Source: Bifidobacterium thermophilum
Lineage (GTDB): Bacteria; Actinomycetota; Actinomycetes; Actinomycetales; Bifidobacteriaceae
Assembly: GCA_000741495.1 (NCBI GenBank)
Contig: JGZV01000004.1
Location: 186,001 to 250,000 of the forward strand
DNA: 64,000 bases
Direction of reading: 5' to 3'
Part shown: one piece after another, positions 1 to 6,237 of the stretch
Position numbering within the stretch: position 1 is the first letter of the stretch
How the letters are laid out: each line of letters begins with the position of its first letter
Translations under genes and position numbers: made by a program
Notes under the pieces: model-generated
What the model was told of the DNA's origin: nothing
The model's input: only the letters and a program-made list of their open reading frames with translations
The model's database searches: none

Positions 1-37
1 ACCGTCACCAATCGCGTTGTATCAAAAGGGGAACATT

Positions 38-1261
38 ATGAGCAACAACACCGCGACGGCGAAGAAAACCACGGTCAGGGCGCTTGTCCCTGTCATGGCC
101 GCGTTCTTCGTCATGGGCTTTGTCGACCTTGTCGGCACCGCCACGAATTATGTCAAGCCGGAATTCAACCTGTCCGACTCCCAAGCGAACCTGTTCACCT
201 CCATGGTGTTCTTCTGGTTCCTGATCTTCTCCGTTCCCACCGGCGTACTGATGAACAAAATCGGTCGCCGCAAAACCGTACTGATTTCACTGATCGTCAC
301 CGCCGTGGCCATGCTGCTGCCGGTCGTCGCCTACACGGGCGCCGCCGGCACGCCGCGACTGGTGCTCATGATTGTCTCGTTCTCGCTGCTGGGTATCGGC
401 AACACGCTCATGCAGGTGTCACTCAACCCACTGCTCACCGTGTTCGTGAACGGCGACAAGCTCGCCTCCACCCTCACCACCGGCCAGTTCGTCAAGGCAT
501 TCGCCTCGTTCTTCGCGCCACTGATCGCCGGATGGGGTGCTTCCGCGCTCGGCGCATGGTGGGTGCTGTATGTCATCTACCTGATTATCGGCGTAATCGT
601 CGGCGTAGCCCTGGCGCTTGACAAAATCGACGAGCCTGCGCCCGATGCCGGACAGACCAGCATCGTCAGCTGCTTCAAACTACTCGGCAACCCGATTGTG
701 CTGCTGTGCTTCCTCGGCATCATCGCACACGTGGGCATCGATGTCGGCATCAACGCGCAAGCGCCGCGCATCCTGATGGAGCACACCGCCGTACCGCTCG
801 CCACCGCGGCGGGAGCGACCTCCGTCTACTTCGCGTTCCGTACCATCGGCACGGGATTGGGCGGCATCGTGCTGCAGAAGATGGATAACAAGACCGCGTT
901 GCGCATCTGCGGCGCAATCATGGTGCTGTCCGTCGTATGCTTCGCTGTGTTCACCACGATTTCGACGAACCCGCCGCAGTGGCTGTTCTATCTGGCGGTT
1001 GCACTGATCGGCTTCGGTAACGCGAACGTGTTCTCGCTGTGCCTGTCGCACGCGCTCAACACCCTGCCGTCCCGCCAGAACGAGGTGTCTGGCCTGATGA
1101 TGATGGGCCTGATCGGTGGCGCTATCTTCCCGCCGATCATGGGTGCCGCCGCCGACGCGATGGGCCAGGTCGGTTCGATTATCGTCGTCGCAGTGGGCGC
1201 GATCTACGTGCTTGCGATTGCGCTGGCGTATGACAAGGCGCTGGAACCGGCGAAGAAGTGA
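38..1261 (+). CDS. FHS-family MFS sugar permease (fucose permease-like)
   Basis: This 407-residue protein is a 12-helix major facilitator that probably imports a sugar by proton symport in the cytoplasmic membrane. Helix 1 (VPVMAAFFVMGFVDLVG) and the loop motif NKIGRRKTVL between helices 2 and 3 are typical of the fucose/glucose-galactose (FHS) branch. The length fits the family. I chose the ATG at 38 because the purine-rich AAAAGGGG lies just upstream; a TTG at 17 would add seven residues. No sugar-catabolic gene is visible beside it because the window begins here, so the substrate is inferred from family resemblance only. A strong terminator follows at 1417. Confidence 0.85.
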   Translation: MSNNTATAKKTTVRALVPVMAAFFVMGFVDLVGTATNYVKPEFNLSDSQANLFTSMVFFWFLIFSVPTGVLMNKIGRRKTVLISLIVTAVAMLLPVVAYTGAAGTPRLVLMIVSFSLLGIGNTLMQVSLNPLLTVFVNGDKLASTLTTGQFVKAFASFFAPLIAGWGASALGAWWVLYVIYLIIGVIVGVALALDKIDEPAPDAGQTSIVSCFKLLGNPIVLLCFLGIIAHVGIDVGINAQAPRILMEHTAVPLATAAGATSVYFAFRTIGTGLGGIVLQKMDNKTALRICGAIMVLSVVCFAVFTTISTNPPQWLFYLAVALIGFGNANVFSLCLSHALNTLPSRQNEVSGLMMMGLIGGAIFPPIMGAAADAMGQVGSIIVVAVGAIYVLAIALAYDKALEPAKK

Positions 1262-1416
1262 GTGATGACCGAGCGTGATGACCGAGCGTGACGCCCGGAC
1301 TGGAGCCGCTTGAGGCCGGACAGGGTGATTCACCCGGTTAGCTCTGTTGGCTCCGTTGGCGAATGTTCCGCCCGGTCAGTGACTCGGCTGAGTCCGGGAA
1401 TTTTCCGCGGTCCGAA

Positions 1417-1457
1417 GGCCCGCTGTGTGAGGATTGACTCGCACAGCGGGCCTTTTT
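1417..1457 (+). terminator. Rho-independent terminator after the permease gene
   Basis: An 11-bp perfect GC-rich stem (GGCCCGCTGTG at 1417-1427 with its complement at 1442-1452) is followed by a T-run at 1453-1458. The apical part carries the interspersed motif TGTGAGGATTGACTCGCA (1426 onward), which recurs at four other places in the window. It lies about 155 bp after the permease stop codon. Confidence 0.8.
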
Positions 1458-1511
1458 TGTATATGGACTGGCTGGATGACTGCCGGGCGGCTGAGAGCTG
1501 GGCCGGGAGTA

Positions 1512-1545
1512 TGTCATCGTGCGAGCCAATCCTCACACGATGACA
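1512..1545. repeat. Palindromic repeat, second copy of the GAGGATTGRCTC family
   Basis: TGTCATCGTG at 1512-1521 and CACGATGACA at 1536-1545 form a perfect 10-bp inverted repeat around the core shared with 1426-1445, 40507-40526, 55387-55406 and 55461-55480. The outer arms differ from those of the other copies but remain self-complementary. The rest of the gene-free stretch 1262-1786 shows no coding sequence I would defend. Confidence 0.7.
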
Positions 1546-1786
1546 CCGCAAGAACGAGGTGGGACCAACCACGCAGGTATCGACATACGCGACCCGCCAA
1601 ATCGGCGGCAGACCAAGCCCGAGCGACATCCGTTCGTAACGATACGCACGCGACAACATACGCAGCCCGCGTCCATTAACGTCACCGTTCAAGACGGAAC
1701 GACAGCGTCCACACAGACCACGACGACCATCGGCACTCCCCCGCAGCCAGACCGGTCAGAATGTCCAGCCTGAATCATCATCGCAT

Positions 1787-2080
1787 TCAACGGCCGATCA
1801 GCCCGCTGAGCATCCGGGAGAACTCGAGCGCATCGTCGGCACGTCGAAAGATGAACAACGAGGACCGCCATCCGGACAGCGACAGCGTGACCTGCTTGCG
1901 CTGTACCTGCACACCAAGCACGTCTTTGAGGAATATCACATCCGTGCGTTTGTATCTGCGGAGCCAGTATGTGGGGATGTCGGCCTCCACGCGGTTGCCG
2001 TACAAGCGCAATTCGAGCTGCCACTGCAGCTTGTCGCATCTGAACAGCCACCCCGGAGCCGGGTCAGGTTTTCTTGCCAT
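1787..2080 (-). CDS. Small hypothetical protein
   Basis: A 97-residue protein of unrecognised family. It is rich in aromatic and basic residues, with alternating short hydrophobic stretches that suggest a compact beta-rich fold (for example WQLELRLYGNRVEADIPTYW), and it ends in a helix-like segment (DDALEFSRMLSGLIG). I accept it as a gene because an AAGGGTG ribosome-binding sequence lies about 10 nt before the ATG and the composition is protein-like. It stands alone in a long repeat-rich non-coding stretch and is flanked on both sides by copies of the sequence CCAGACCGGTCAGARTGTCC. No function can be proposed. Confidence 0.55.
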   Translation of the reverse strand: MARKPDPAPGWLFRCDKLQWQLELRLYGNRVEADIPTYWLRRYKRTDVIFLKDVLGVQVQRKQVTLSLSGWRSSLFIFRRADDALEFSRMLSGLIGR

Positions 2081-2157
2081 GATTCGGATTCACCCTTCTT
2101 GTTGGTTCCTCTTATTCCACTCTTCTCCAGCCTATGTCCAACGATCAGCTTGTTCGA

Positions 2158-2184
2158 CCAGACCGGTCAGAGTGTCCGGTCTGG
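2158..2184. repeat. Inverted repeat CCAGACCGG / CCGGTCTGG
   Basis: A perfect 9-bp inverted repeat with a 9-nt loop. A related but imperfect copy begins at 1747, on the other side of the small gene at 1787-2080. No T-run follows on either strand, so it is not an obvious terminator. Confidence 0.5.
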
Positions 2185-2362
2185 GGAATCGGGTTGGCAT
2201 CGTGTCTCTTCGCCGTCGGAATCATCACCGCCCGCGATACCAGCGACGAAACCGAAACGGATGCGCAATAACTGCAGAGACTCTGTGGATTTGTTGGTTC
2301 CGCGGCCCGTGCCCGCATGAAGCTGGGAACACGACTTCGGCGGGTACTACCTGCTGGAACCG

Positions 2363-2447
2363 CCGCTAGGACGCTAGACCGCCAGACCGCTAGAACGTAC
2401 GACTGCAAGACCGCTAGGACGCTAGACTGCTAGACCGCAAAACCGCG
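2363..2447. repeat. Degenerate tandem repeats built on GCTAGACCGC
   Basis: The unit (C)CGCTAGGACGCTAGA occurs at 2363 and again 48 bp later at 2411, with intervening variants of GCTAGACCGC and GCCAGACCGC. No reading frame is conserved through it. Confidence 0.5.
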
Positions 2448-2588
2448 CACCGACTTGTGGGTATCTGCGGTATCTGTAGTACCTGCCGGAGGCTATCTCG
2501 CTTATCGGGGTTCATCGACCTGCGATATCGCAAGTACGACTGTTGACATTCCGCGGGCAATACTCGCGGTATCGAGGGTGCGCGAACA

Positions 2589-2684
2589 CAGATAGTGGAG
2601 ATACGGTTCGCGAGGTACTACAGATAGGCGAGATGCTCGCTCTTCGATACCACAGATAGATGAAATACCGTCATCACTCGGCGC
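2589..2684. repeat. Three 32-bp degenerate tandem repeats beginning CAGATAG
   Basis: CAGATAG occurs at 2589, 2621 and 2653, exactly 32 bp apart, and the units share scattered bases such as GAGATAC and TACYACAGATAG. The gene-free region 2185-2960 holds this array and the one at 2363, but no credible gene. Confidence 0.45.
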
Positions 2685-2960
2685 GGACAACTCAGAATGA
2701 CGGGAAGCACAGAATGACAGCTGCCGCCCGTGACCCCTACACCGGTACAATCAGCATTGGGGATATCGTCCAATCAGATTTTCCGCGTTGATACAAGCCT
2801 GCTTTGCGCCATTTCATGGGATATATACGGTACGCGGGAATCTCCGCTTCTTCTTCGGGCGTCACGGGGGCCAAACCTCAGGCCTGAAACAGTTGAATAC
2901 GGGTAGCGCTCCCTGCCCGATGCGCTCGCTTACAATCTGGAGGCGTTCGGCGTTACATCT

Positions 2961-3683
2961 ATGCAGGAAGGAGTTTCGCTGCAACCGTTTGCAACACTGC
3001 TCACACGCAGCCGTGCGGTGACCTCGTTGTTCGCGGTGGATTCGAATATCGCCATGCAGGTCGCAAACGCATGGTCGTTTGCGCTCGATGGCATGCCTGC
3101 ATACCGGATTGACACGAGTCGGGAGCGTCTCGATTCCAATTCGGCGGTCTCGGCGATCGACCGGTGCCCGTCCTCGATTGTCGTACTTGATGGAACATTG
3201 GACATGGTGAACGAGGCGCTGCTGTTTTCGCTCATACGGCAAGATAATAAGAAGACGCTTATCTTCCCGGTGGGCGCCTACGCGAATCTCTCGTTGATCG
3301 CCCCGGAAGTATGGGACGGCATGATACTTGTTCCCTCGGAGCAACTGGTCACGCTCCCGGCGGAGCATCACACTTTGCAACATTGCGCTAAGGTTCCTCC
3401 CGCTGAACCGCTCAACTCCGCGCAGGTTGTAGGCGAACTGAACGATTTGGGTTCCACGCTTGCGGATGCCGTTCCCTTGAAATCGCTGGCGCATCTCGCC
3501 ACATTCCGCGCCGCCACCAAGGGGCTCGGCGGTGCGAACGCCTGGCTGCAGTATCAGCTGGCGGTACGAACCAATGCGGCGCAGGATGCGAAGCATGCGC
3601 AGGCGCTGAGCGGAAGAATCGGGCCCGTTGATACGGTTCAGGCGTTGCTGACAGCGTTGGATGGGCATCATCATGTCCATTGA
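2961..3683 (+). CDS. Hypothetical protein, first of an overlapping pair
   Basis: A 240-residue protein that I cannot assign. It looks soluble, has no signal peptide or membrane helix, and ends in a histidine-rich tail (DGHHHVH). The frame stays open upstream to a TAG near 2903 and reads plausibly there (PDALAYNLEAFGVTS). The ATG at 2961 has no good ribosome-binding site: a GGAGG lies 18 nt away, too far. So either the start is unusual or the 5' end is damaged. It overlaps the next gene by 11 bp, which implies an operon and coupled translation. Confidence 0.6.
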   Translation: MQEGVSLQPFATLLTRSRAVTSLFAVDSNIAMQVANAWSFALDGMPAYRIDTSRERLDSNSAVSAIDRCPSSIVVLDGTLDMVNEALLFSLIRQDNKKTLIFPVGAYANLSLIAPEVWDGMILVPSEQLVTLPAEHHTLQHCAKVPPAEPLNSAQVVGELNDLGSTLADAVPLKSLAHLATFRAATKGLGGANAWLQYQLAVRTNAAQDAKHAQALSGRIGPVDTVQALLTALDGHHHVH

Positions 3684-4332
3684 TTTGCTGAGGGCGATTG
3701 CCGATGATTTGGGGATTGTTCCGCTCCCCCATGAGGATGAGCGATCACGTTGGAAGAGAACGCTGTACTCCTGCCTTCGGTTCCAGATTCAAGCGGCGTG
3801 CATTGACGATGGGTATGGCGGAACGTATGGCGTGACGCCGCAACATGTGCGAGAACGCACCGAACATTGGTTGGCGGGCGTCGAGCGGTATGCACGTGGA
3901 ATATCAACTGTGATACCTGGCACCTGTGTTGCGGATGCCGTGAACGTATTGCTGTGGTCCGGGGACCTTGTGGAAGAGAACGAACTGTACCGTTGCACGA
4001 GTGCCGGGTGGCGCGTTTTCAATCCGCGAATGCGAGCGGTCACGGGTTTCGTTGATGCCACAGATTTGCCCAGCGGCATGGTGGTCAGCGGCATGGGGAT
4101 TCTTCCGGATCATGCCGCCGGTTCTGCTTCTGATGGTATGCGGCCTGCTGCTTGGCCCGATCGGGCCGGCGGCAACGCTCAACTGCCGTGGGAGAACGCA
4201 CGGCCGATCGGCGATGGACGGCATGTGTTGGTGTCCGATGATGCGGTTGCGGGGTTATCTCAGCGGGAGCGGGCTATTTTGGACTACTGCGGTTGGAAGG
4301 TTGAAGCGGGGTATGTGGTGAGGTGGGAGTGA
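3673..4332 (+). CDS. Hypothetical protein, second of an overlapping pair
   Basis: A 219-residue soluble protein of unknown family. It begins MSIDLLRAIADDLGI, and the ATG at 3673 is preceded by GGATGGG. An earlier ATG at 3661 would add four residues. The C-terminal part contains LSQRERAILDYCGWKVEAGY. The start lies inside the end of the 240-residue gene, so the two are probably translated together and work together. They lie between the sugar permease and the CRISPR locus, in what looks like an accessory region. No catalytic motif was recognised. Confidence 0.65.
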   Translation: MSIDLLRAIADDLGIVPLPHEDERSRWKRTLYSCLRFQIQAACIDDGYGGTYGVTPQHVRERTEHWLAGVERYARGISTVIPGTCVADAVNVLLWSGDLVEENELYRCTSAGWRVFNPRMRAVTGFVDATDLPSGMVVSGMGILPDHAAGSASDGMRPAAWPDRAGGNAQLPWENARPIGDGRHVLVSDDAVAGLSQRERAILDYCGWKVEAGYVVRWE

Positions 4333-4487
4333 GGTGGGGCGGGAGTGGTCCGCACCATCAATGCATCCCTGACTTACCAGCAATTACAACCCACGCCCTT
4401 GTGCGGGGAGAGATAACACCCACATCGCATGAACGGGGCATTATATGCGGGAAGGCCCCGCACAAGGCCGGGGCCAAGTAACAGAAA

Positions 4488-4506
4488 AGCCGCCCGAAAG
4501 GCGGCT
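4488..4506 (-). terminator. Rho-independent terminator (minus strand)
   Basis: AGCCGCC / GGCGGCT form a 7-bp stem with a 5-nt loop, followed on the minus strand by TTTTCTGTT. It lies 25 bp beyond the stop of the 97-residue gene at 4532-4825. A second small hairpin (CCCCG / CGGGG) sits near 4457-4472. Confidence 0.7.
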
Positions 4507-4531
4507 ATGGTGAATAAGGAAGGACCAGGGT

Positions 4532-4825
4532 TCAGGCCTTGCCGATTCTCTCGAGAATGCCTTCCAGCTGCTCGATGATAGCATGATTGTATCCAAGCGC
4601 CACGTCATGTCGGTGAGCCAATTCCATGGCCGGCGACGGATCGATATCATGCATCTCCATGTAATCCGAGGCCATTATCAACGCCGCTCCGCAGTCCTCG
4701 TCCACAAGGCCACGGCAGACATCAACGGTGTATTGGGCGTCATCGAAATCGCTTTGCTCGATGATACCGCACAATGCCAGCGTCAGCTGGCGCGCCAGCT
4801 CGTCTGTCTCCTTTATGGTGTACAC
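4532..4825 (-). CDS. Small acidic hypothetical protein, candidate EndoU immunity gene
   Basis: A 97-residue, strongly acidic and probably all-helical protein. It starts at a GTG with a good GGGAGGTG ribosome-binding site seven bases upstream. It lies directly downstream of a fragment resembling the C-terminal end of an EndoU ribonuclease toxin (4910-5152) and upstream of a terminator. In polymorphic-toxin loci the gene right after the toxin tip usually encodes the cognate immunity protein, and small acidic proteins are common in that role. The immunity role is an inference from position and charge; I see no named family. Confidence 0.6.
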   Translation of the reverse strand: MYTIKETDELARQLTLALCGIIEQSDFDDAQYTVDVCRGLVDEDCGAALIMASDYMEMHDIDPSPAMELAHRHDVALGYNHAIIEQLEGILERIGKA

Positions 4826-4909
4826 GCCGTGTCACCTCCCGTCGGCGGCGGGGAAGAACGACGTGATGCGCTTCCCATATTTCTTGCTCGTACTCCATGT
4901 TATCGCGAC

Positions 4910-5152
4910 TCATATCGGTTTGCCATCCACGACCAGATTGGCATCCTTCCTGCCGCCGGAACTCGCCGCGATGGCCGAAGCCTTGGCCCTCATCGTGTCG
5001 ATGCGCGCGCCGAGGATCTTCTTCTCGTCCCAGTCCTCGGGGAACTCGGGCTTGTCATGAATCCACCCATAGCCGTGCATATGGCCGCCAGCATCATCGT
5101 ATCCGTGGAATTTCAATCCACGCTCCCCGTGCAGGGAAGGCACAACTCCCAC
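4910..5152 (-). pseudogene. C-terminal fragment of an EndoU-like ribonuclease toxin
   Basis: The frame gives 80 residues. HGYDDAGGHMHGYGW followed by EFPEDWDEKKILGAR matches what I know of the end of bacterial EndoU domains (GGH, then an FP..W..e.I stretch). Such domains are RNases found at the tips of polymorphic toxins and of phage MuF-type head proteins. The domain here is far too short to be whole. Its first 15 or so codons are not toxin sequence: they read through a type I-C-like CRISPR repeat at 5110-5142, and a stop lies just upstream of the GTG at 5152. I therefore read this as a toxin tail joined to a CRISPR array end by recombination. Confidence 0.5.
5110..5142 (-). CRISPR. Orphan type I-C-like repeat
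   Basis: On the minus strand the 33 bases end in GCACGGGGAGCGTGGATTGA plus AAT. That is the conserved 3' part of type I-C repeats (hairpin CTCCC...GGGAG, then GCGTGGATTGAAAY). The 5' third is less conserved. No second I-C repeat follows at spacer distance, and no type I-C cas gene is in the window, so this would be the terminal remnant of a lost or displaced array. Confidence 0.5.
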
Positions 5153-5166
5153 GTCTTATTATCGCG

Positions 5167-5274
5167 CCCTCAATGAAGTGTCAGAGCGGAATCCCTGGCA
5201 ACGTGGAATGGCTCGATGAGATCATCCGCCATGCAGAACCCTCAATGAAGTACCGGGAATTGAATCCCGGCAAT
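5167..5274 (-). CRISPR. Detached, decayed end of the type I-U array (two repeats, one spacer)
   Basis: The repeat at 5239-5274 differs from the main-array consensus by one base (G to A, giving GAAGTACCGGG). The repeat at 5167-5202 keeps the first 14 bases (CCCTCAATGAAGTG) and scattered later ones. They are separated by a normal 36-bp spacer (5203-5238). Decay at this side and perfect repeats at the other side mark it as the oldest, leader-distal end. Confidence 0.85.
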
Positions 5275-5370
5275 GGCAACGATTTTATGGTCCTTGAAAT
5301 ACAAGTCATGTGGCCGGATATCATAATCACAATCACATCCCATAAGTTCATTGAGTTCATCCTCTCTCAT
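5242..5370 (-). CDS. Small ORF running into a CRISPR repeat, probably truncated
   Basis: A 42-residue frame starting MREDELNELMGCDCDYDIRP. The ATG overlaps the stop of the upstream 55-residue gene (ATGA), a normal sign of coupled translation. The last eight or so residues (IAGIQFPVLH) are encoded by the CRISPR repeat at 5239-5274, so the natural 3' end is missing. The N-terminal part is acidic and cysteine-containing; I recognise no family. It supports the view that the 5275-6237 segment is a piece cut from a longer operon. Confidence 0.4.
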   Translation of the reverse strand: MREDELNELMGCDCDYDIRPHDLYFKDHKIVAIAGIQFPVLH

Positions 5371-5534
5371 GGTTGACCTGGCTTTCTATTGCGGATATGA
5401 TCCATCGTGGATTTGAATTTCTTAAAAGCATGGGCGTTCCATGCAATAGTTGCAACAACGCCGACGGCGGGAACAATAATATCCCTGATCCATAAACAAG
5501 TCTCGCGAGCCATATCCAATGTTCGCTGTTTCAT
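5367..5534 (-). CDS. Short single-pass membrane protein
   Basis: A 55-residue protein with one membrane helix (about residues 17-38, IRDIIVPAVGVVATIAWNAH) and a basic tail (FKKFKSTMDHIRNRKPGQP). The ATG is preceded by AGAAAAGAG at a normal distance. It lies in the minus-strand cassette occupying a spacer position of the CRISPR array, between a 178-residue gene and the truncated 42-residue frame that it overlaps. Size and topology recall small phage or toxin-type membrane proteins, but nothing specific can be claimed. Confidence 0.55.
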   Translation of the reverse strand: MKQRTLDMARETCLWIRDIIVPAVGVVATIAWNAHAFKKFKSTMDHIRNRKPGQP

Positions 5535-5694
5535 GACAACTCTTTTCTAAAATATAAGTCCCATGTTTCCATGAGACTTCGTCTTTTATAAGATTCTGTA
5601 TATAATAGACATTTATGTATCTCTATTATACATAATGACTTCCTTTCGGTTTAATCATTCTTCACTATAGCGCATGTTTGCATCGCGAACGATG

Positions 5695-6231
5695 TCACGA
5701 CGCAAGCTTGTGCATAAGATCGTTGGATGCCGGATTGGGCGAAGAATATGGGCTTGATTCGTCCACAAGCCATTCGTACGATCCATATTGTTCGATCGTG
5801 TCCATCGCTTCATTAGCAAGTCGTTCGTAATAGCTTCGGTCCACCTCATCGGATAGATGATCGCCACGAATGACGGAATATTCTTTCCATCGGTATCCCT
5901 TGGTTCCCGTTACCGCATCGAATCCTCCTCTGTTGTTTTCACGAACCAGCAAACCTCCTCCACATCCAGGTTTCACTGGAGTGAATGCTGATACCTTGCC
6001 GACGAAGCTGTAACGATGATCATCTTCAGAAAGCCCTTCGTTGAAGTCAAGAAAAATGCTGGTCTTGGCTGATTTCATTTCACGAAAATCCTCAAGTATT
6101 ACCGGTTCACCTGAAAATAACGTCTTGAAGACATACGGGACTTGGAATTGCAATCCGATTGCAGTCCATTCACCGCAGTGATCCCCATAGACAGAATGGG
6201 CGATATAGGTGGATTTGTCGACAATACACAT
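5695..6231 (-). CDS. Hypothetical protein of phage/mobile-element type
   Basis: A 178-residue soluble protein. The stretch FDAVTGTKGYRW followed by VDRSYYERLANEAMDTIEQYG resembles proteins I have seen in actinobacterial phages and integrated elements, but I cannot name the family or a function. The ATG lies 6 nt after a CRISPR repeat, and the repeat end (TTGAGGGG on this strand) supplies the Shine-Dalgarno-like sequence. The gene either begins there by chance or has lost its natural 5' end at the repeat. A hairpin with a short U-rich tail (5556-5579) lies downstream, before the 55-residue gene. Confidence 0.6.
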   Translation of the reverse strand: MCIVDKSTYIAHSVYGDHCGEWTAIGLQFQVPYVFKTLFSGEPVILEDFREMKSAKTSIFLDFNEGLSEDDHRYSFVGKVSAFTPVKPGCGGGLLVRENNRGGFDAVTGTKGYRWKEYSVIRGDHLSDEVDRSYYERLANEAMDTIEQYGSYEWLVDESSPYSSPNPASNDLMHKLAS

Positions 6232-6237
6232 TTTGTC

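Larger units (their letters stand above)
5275..6237 (-). mobile_element. 963-bp gene cassette in a spacer position of the CRISPR array
   Basis: The segment is bounded exactly by I-U repeats: one ends at 5274 and the next begins at 6238, so it occupies one spacer slot. It carries a 178-residue gene, a 55-residue membrane protein gene and the start of a third gene, all on the minus strand, which is also the inferred direction of array transcription. It is clearly AT-richer than its surroundings, especially 5535-5694. No transposase, terminal inverted repeats or target-site duplication were seen, so repeat-mediated recombination is the simplest origin. Confidence 0.55.

Noticed and set aside
680..1333. 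Long minus-strand frame opposite the sugar permease
   Set aside because: It is the complement of a clear transporter gene; its Arg/His-rich translation is typical of an antisense shadow in high-GC DNA.
1426..1445. TGTGAGGATTGACTCGCACA as a CRP-type operator
   Set aside because: The half-sites TGTGA and TCACA are separated by eight bases instead of six, the copies lie at gene ends, and some have long extra stems; an RNA or cruciform element fits better.
4828..4913. Small frame starting at the ATGA overlapping the EndoU-like stop (MSRDNMEYEQEIWEAHH)
   Set aside because: It runs on through the start of the next gene in another frame, becomes arginine-rich and has no support beyond the overlap.
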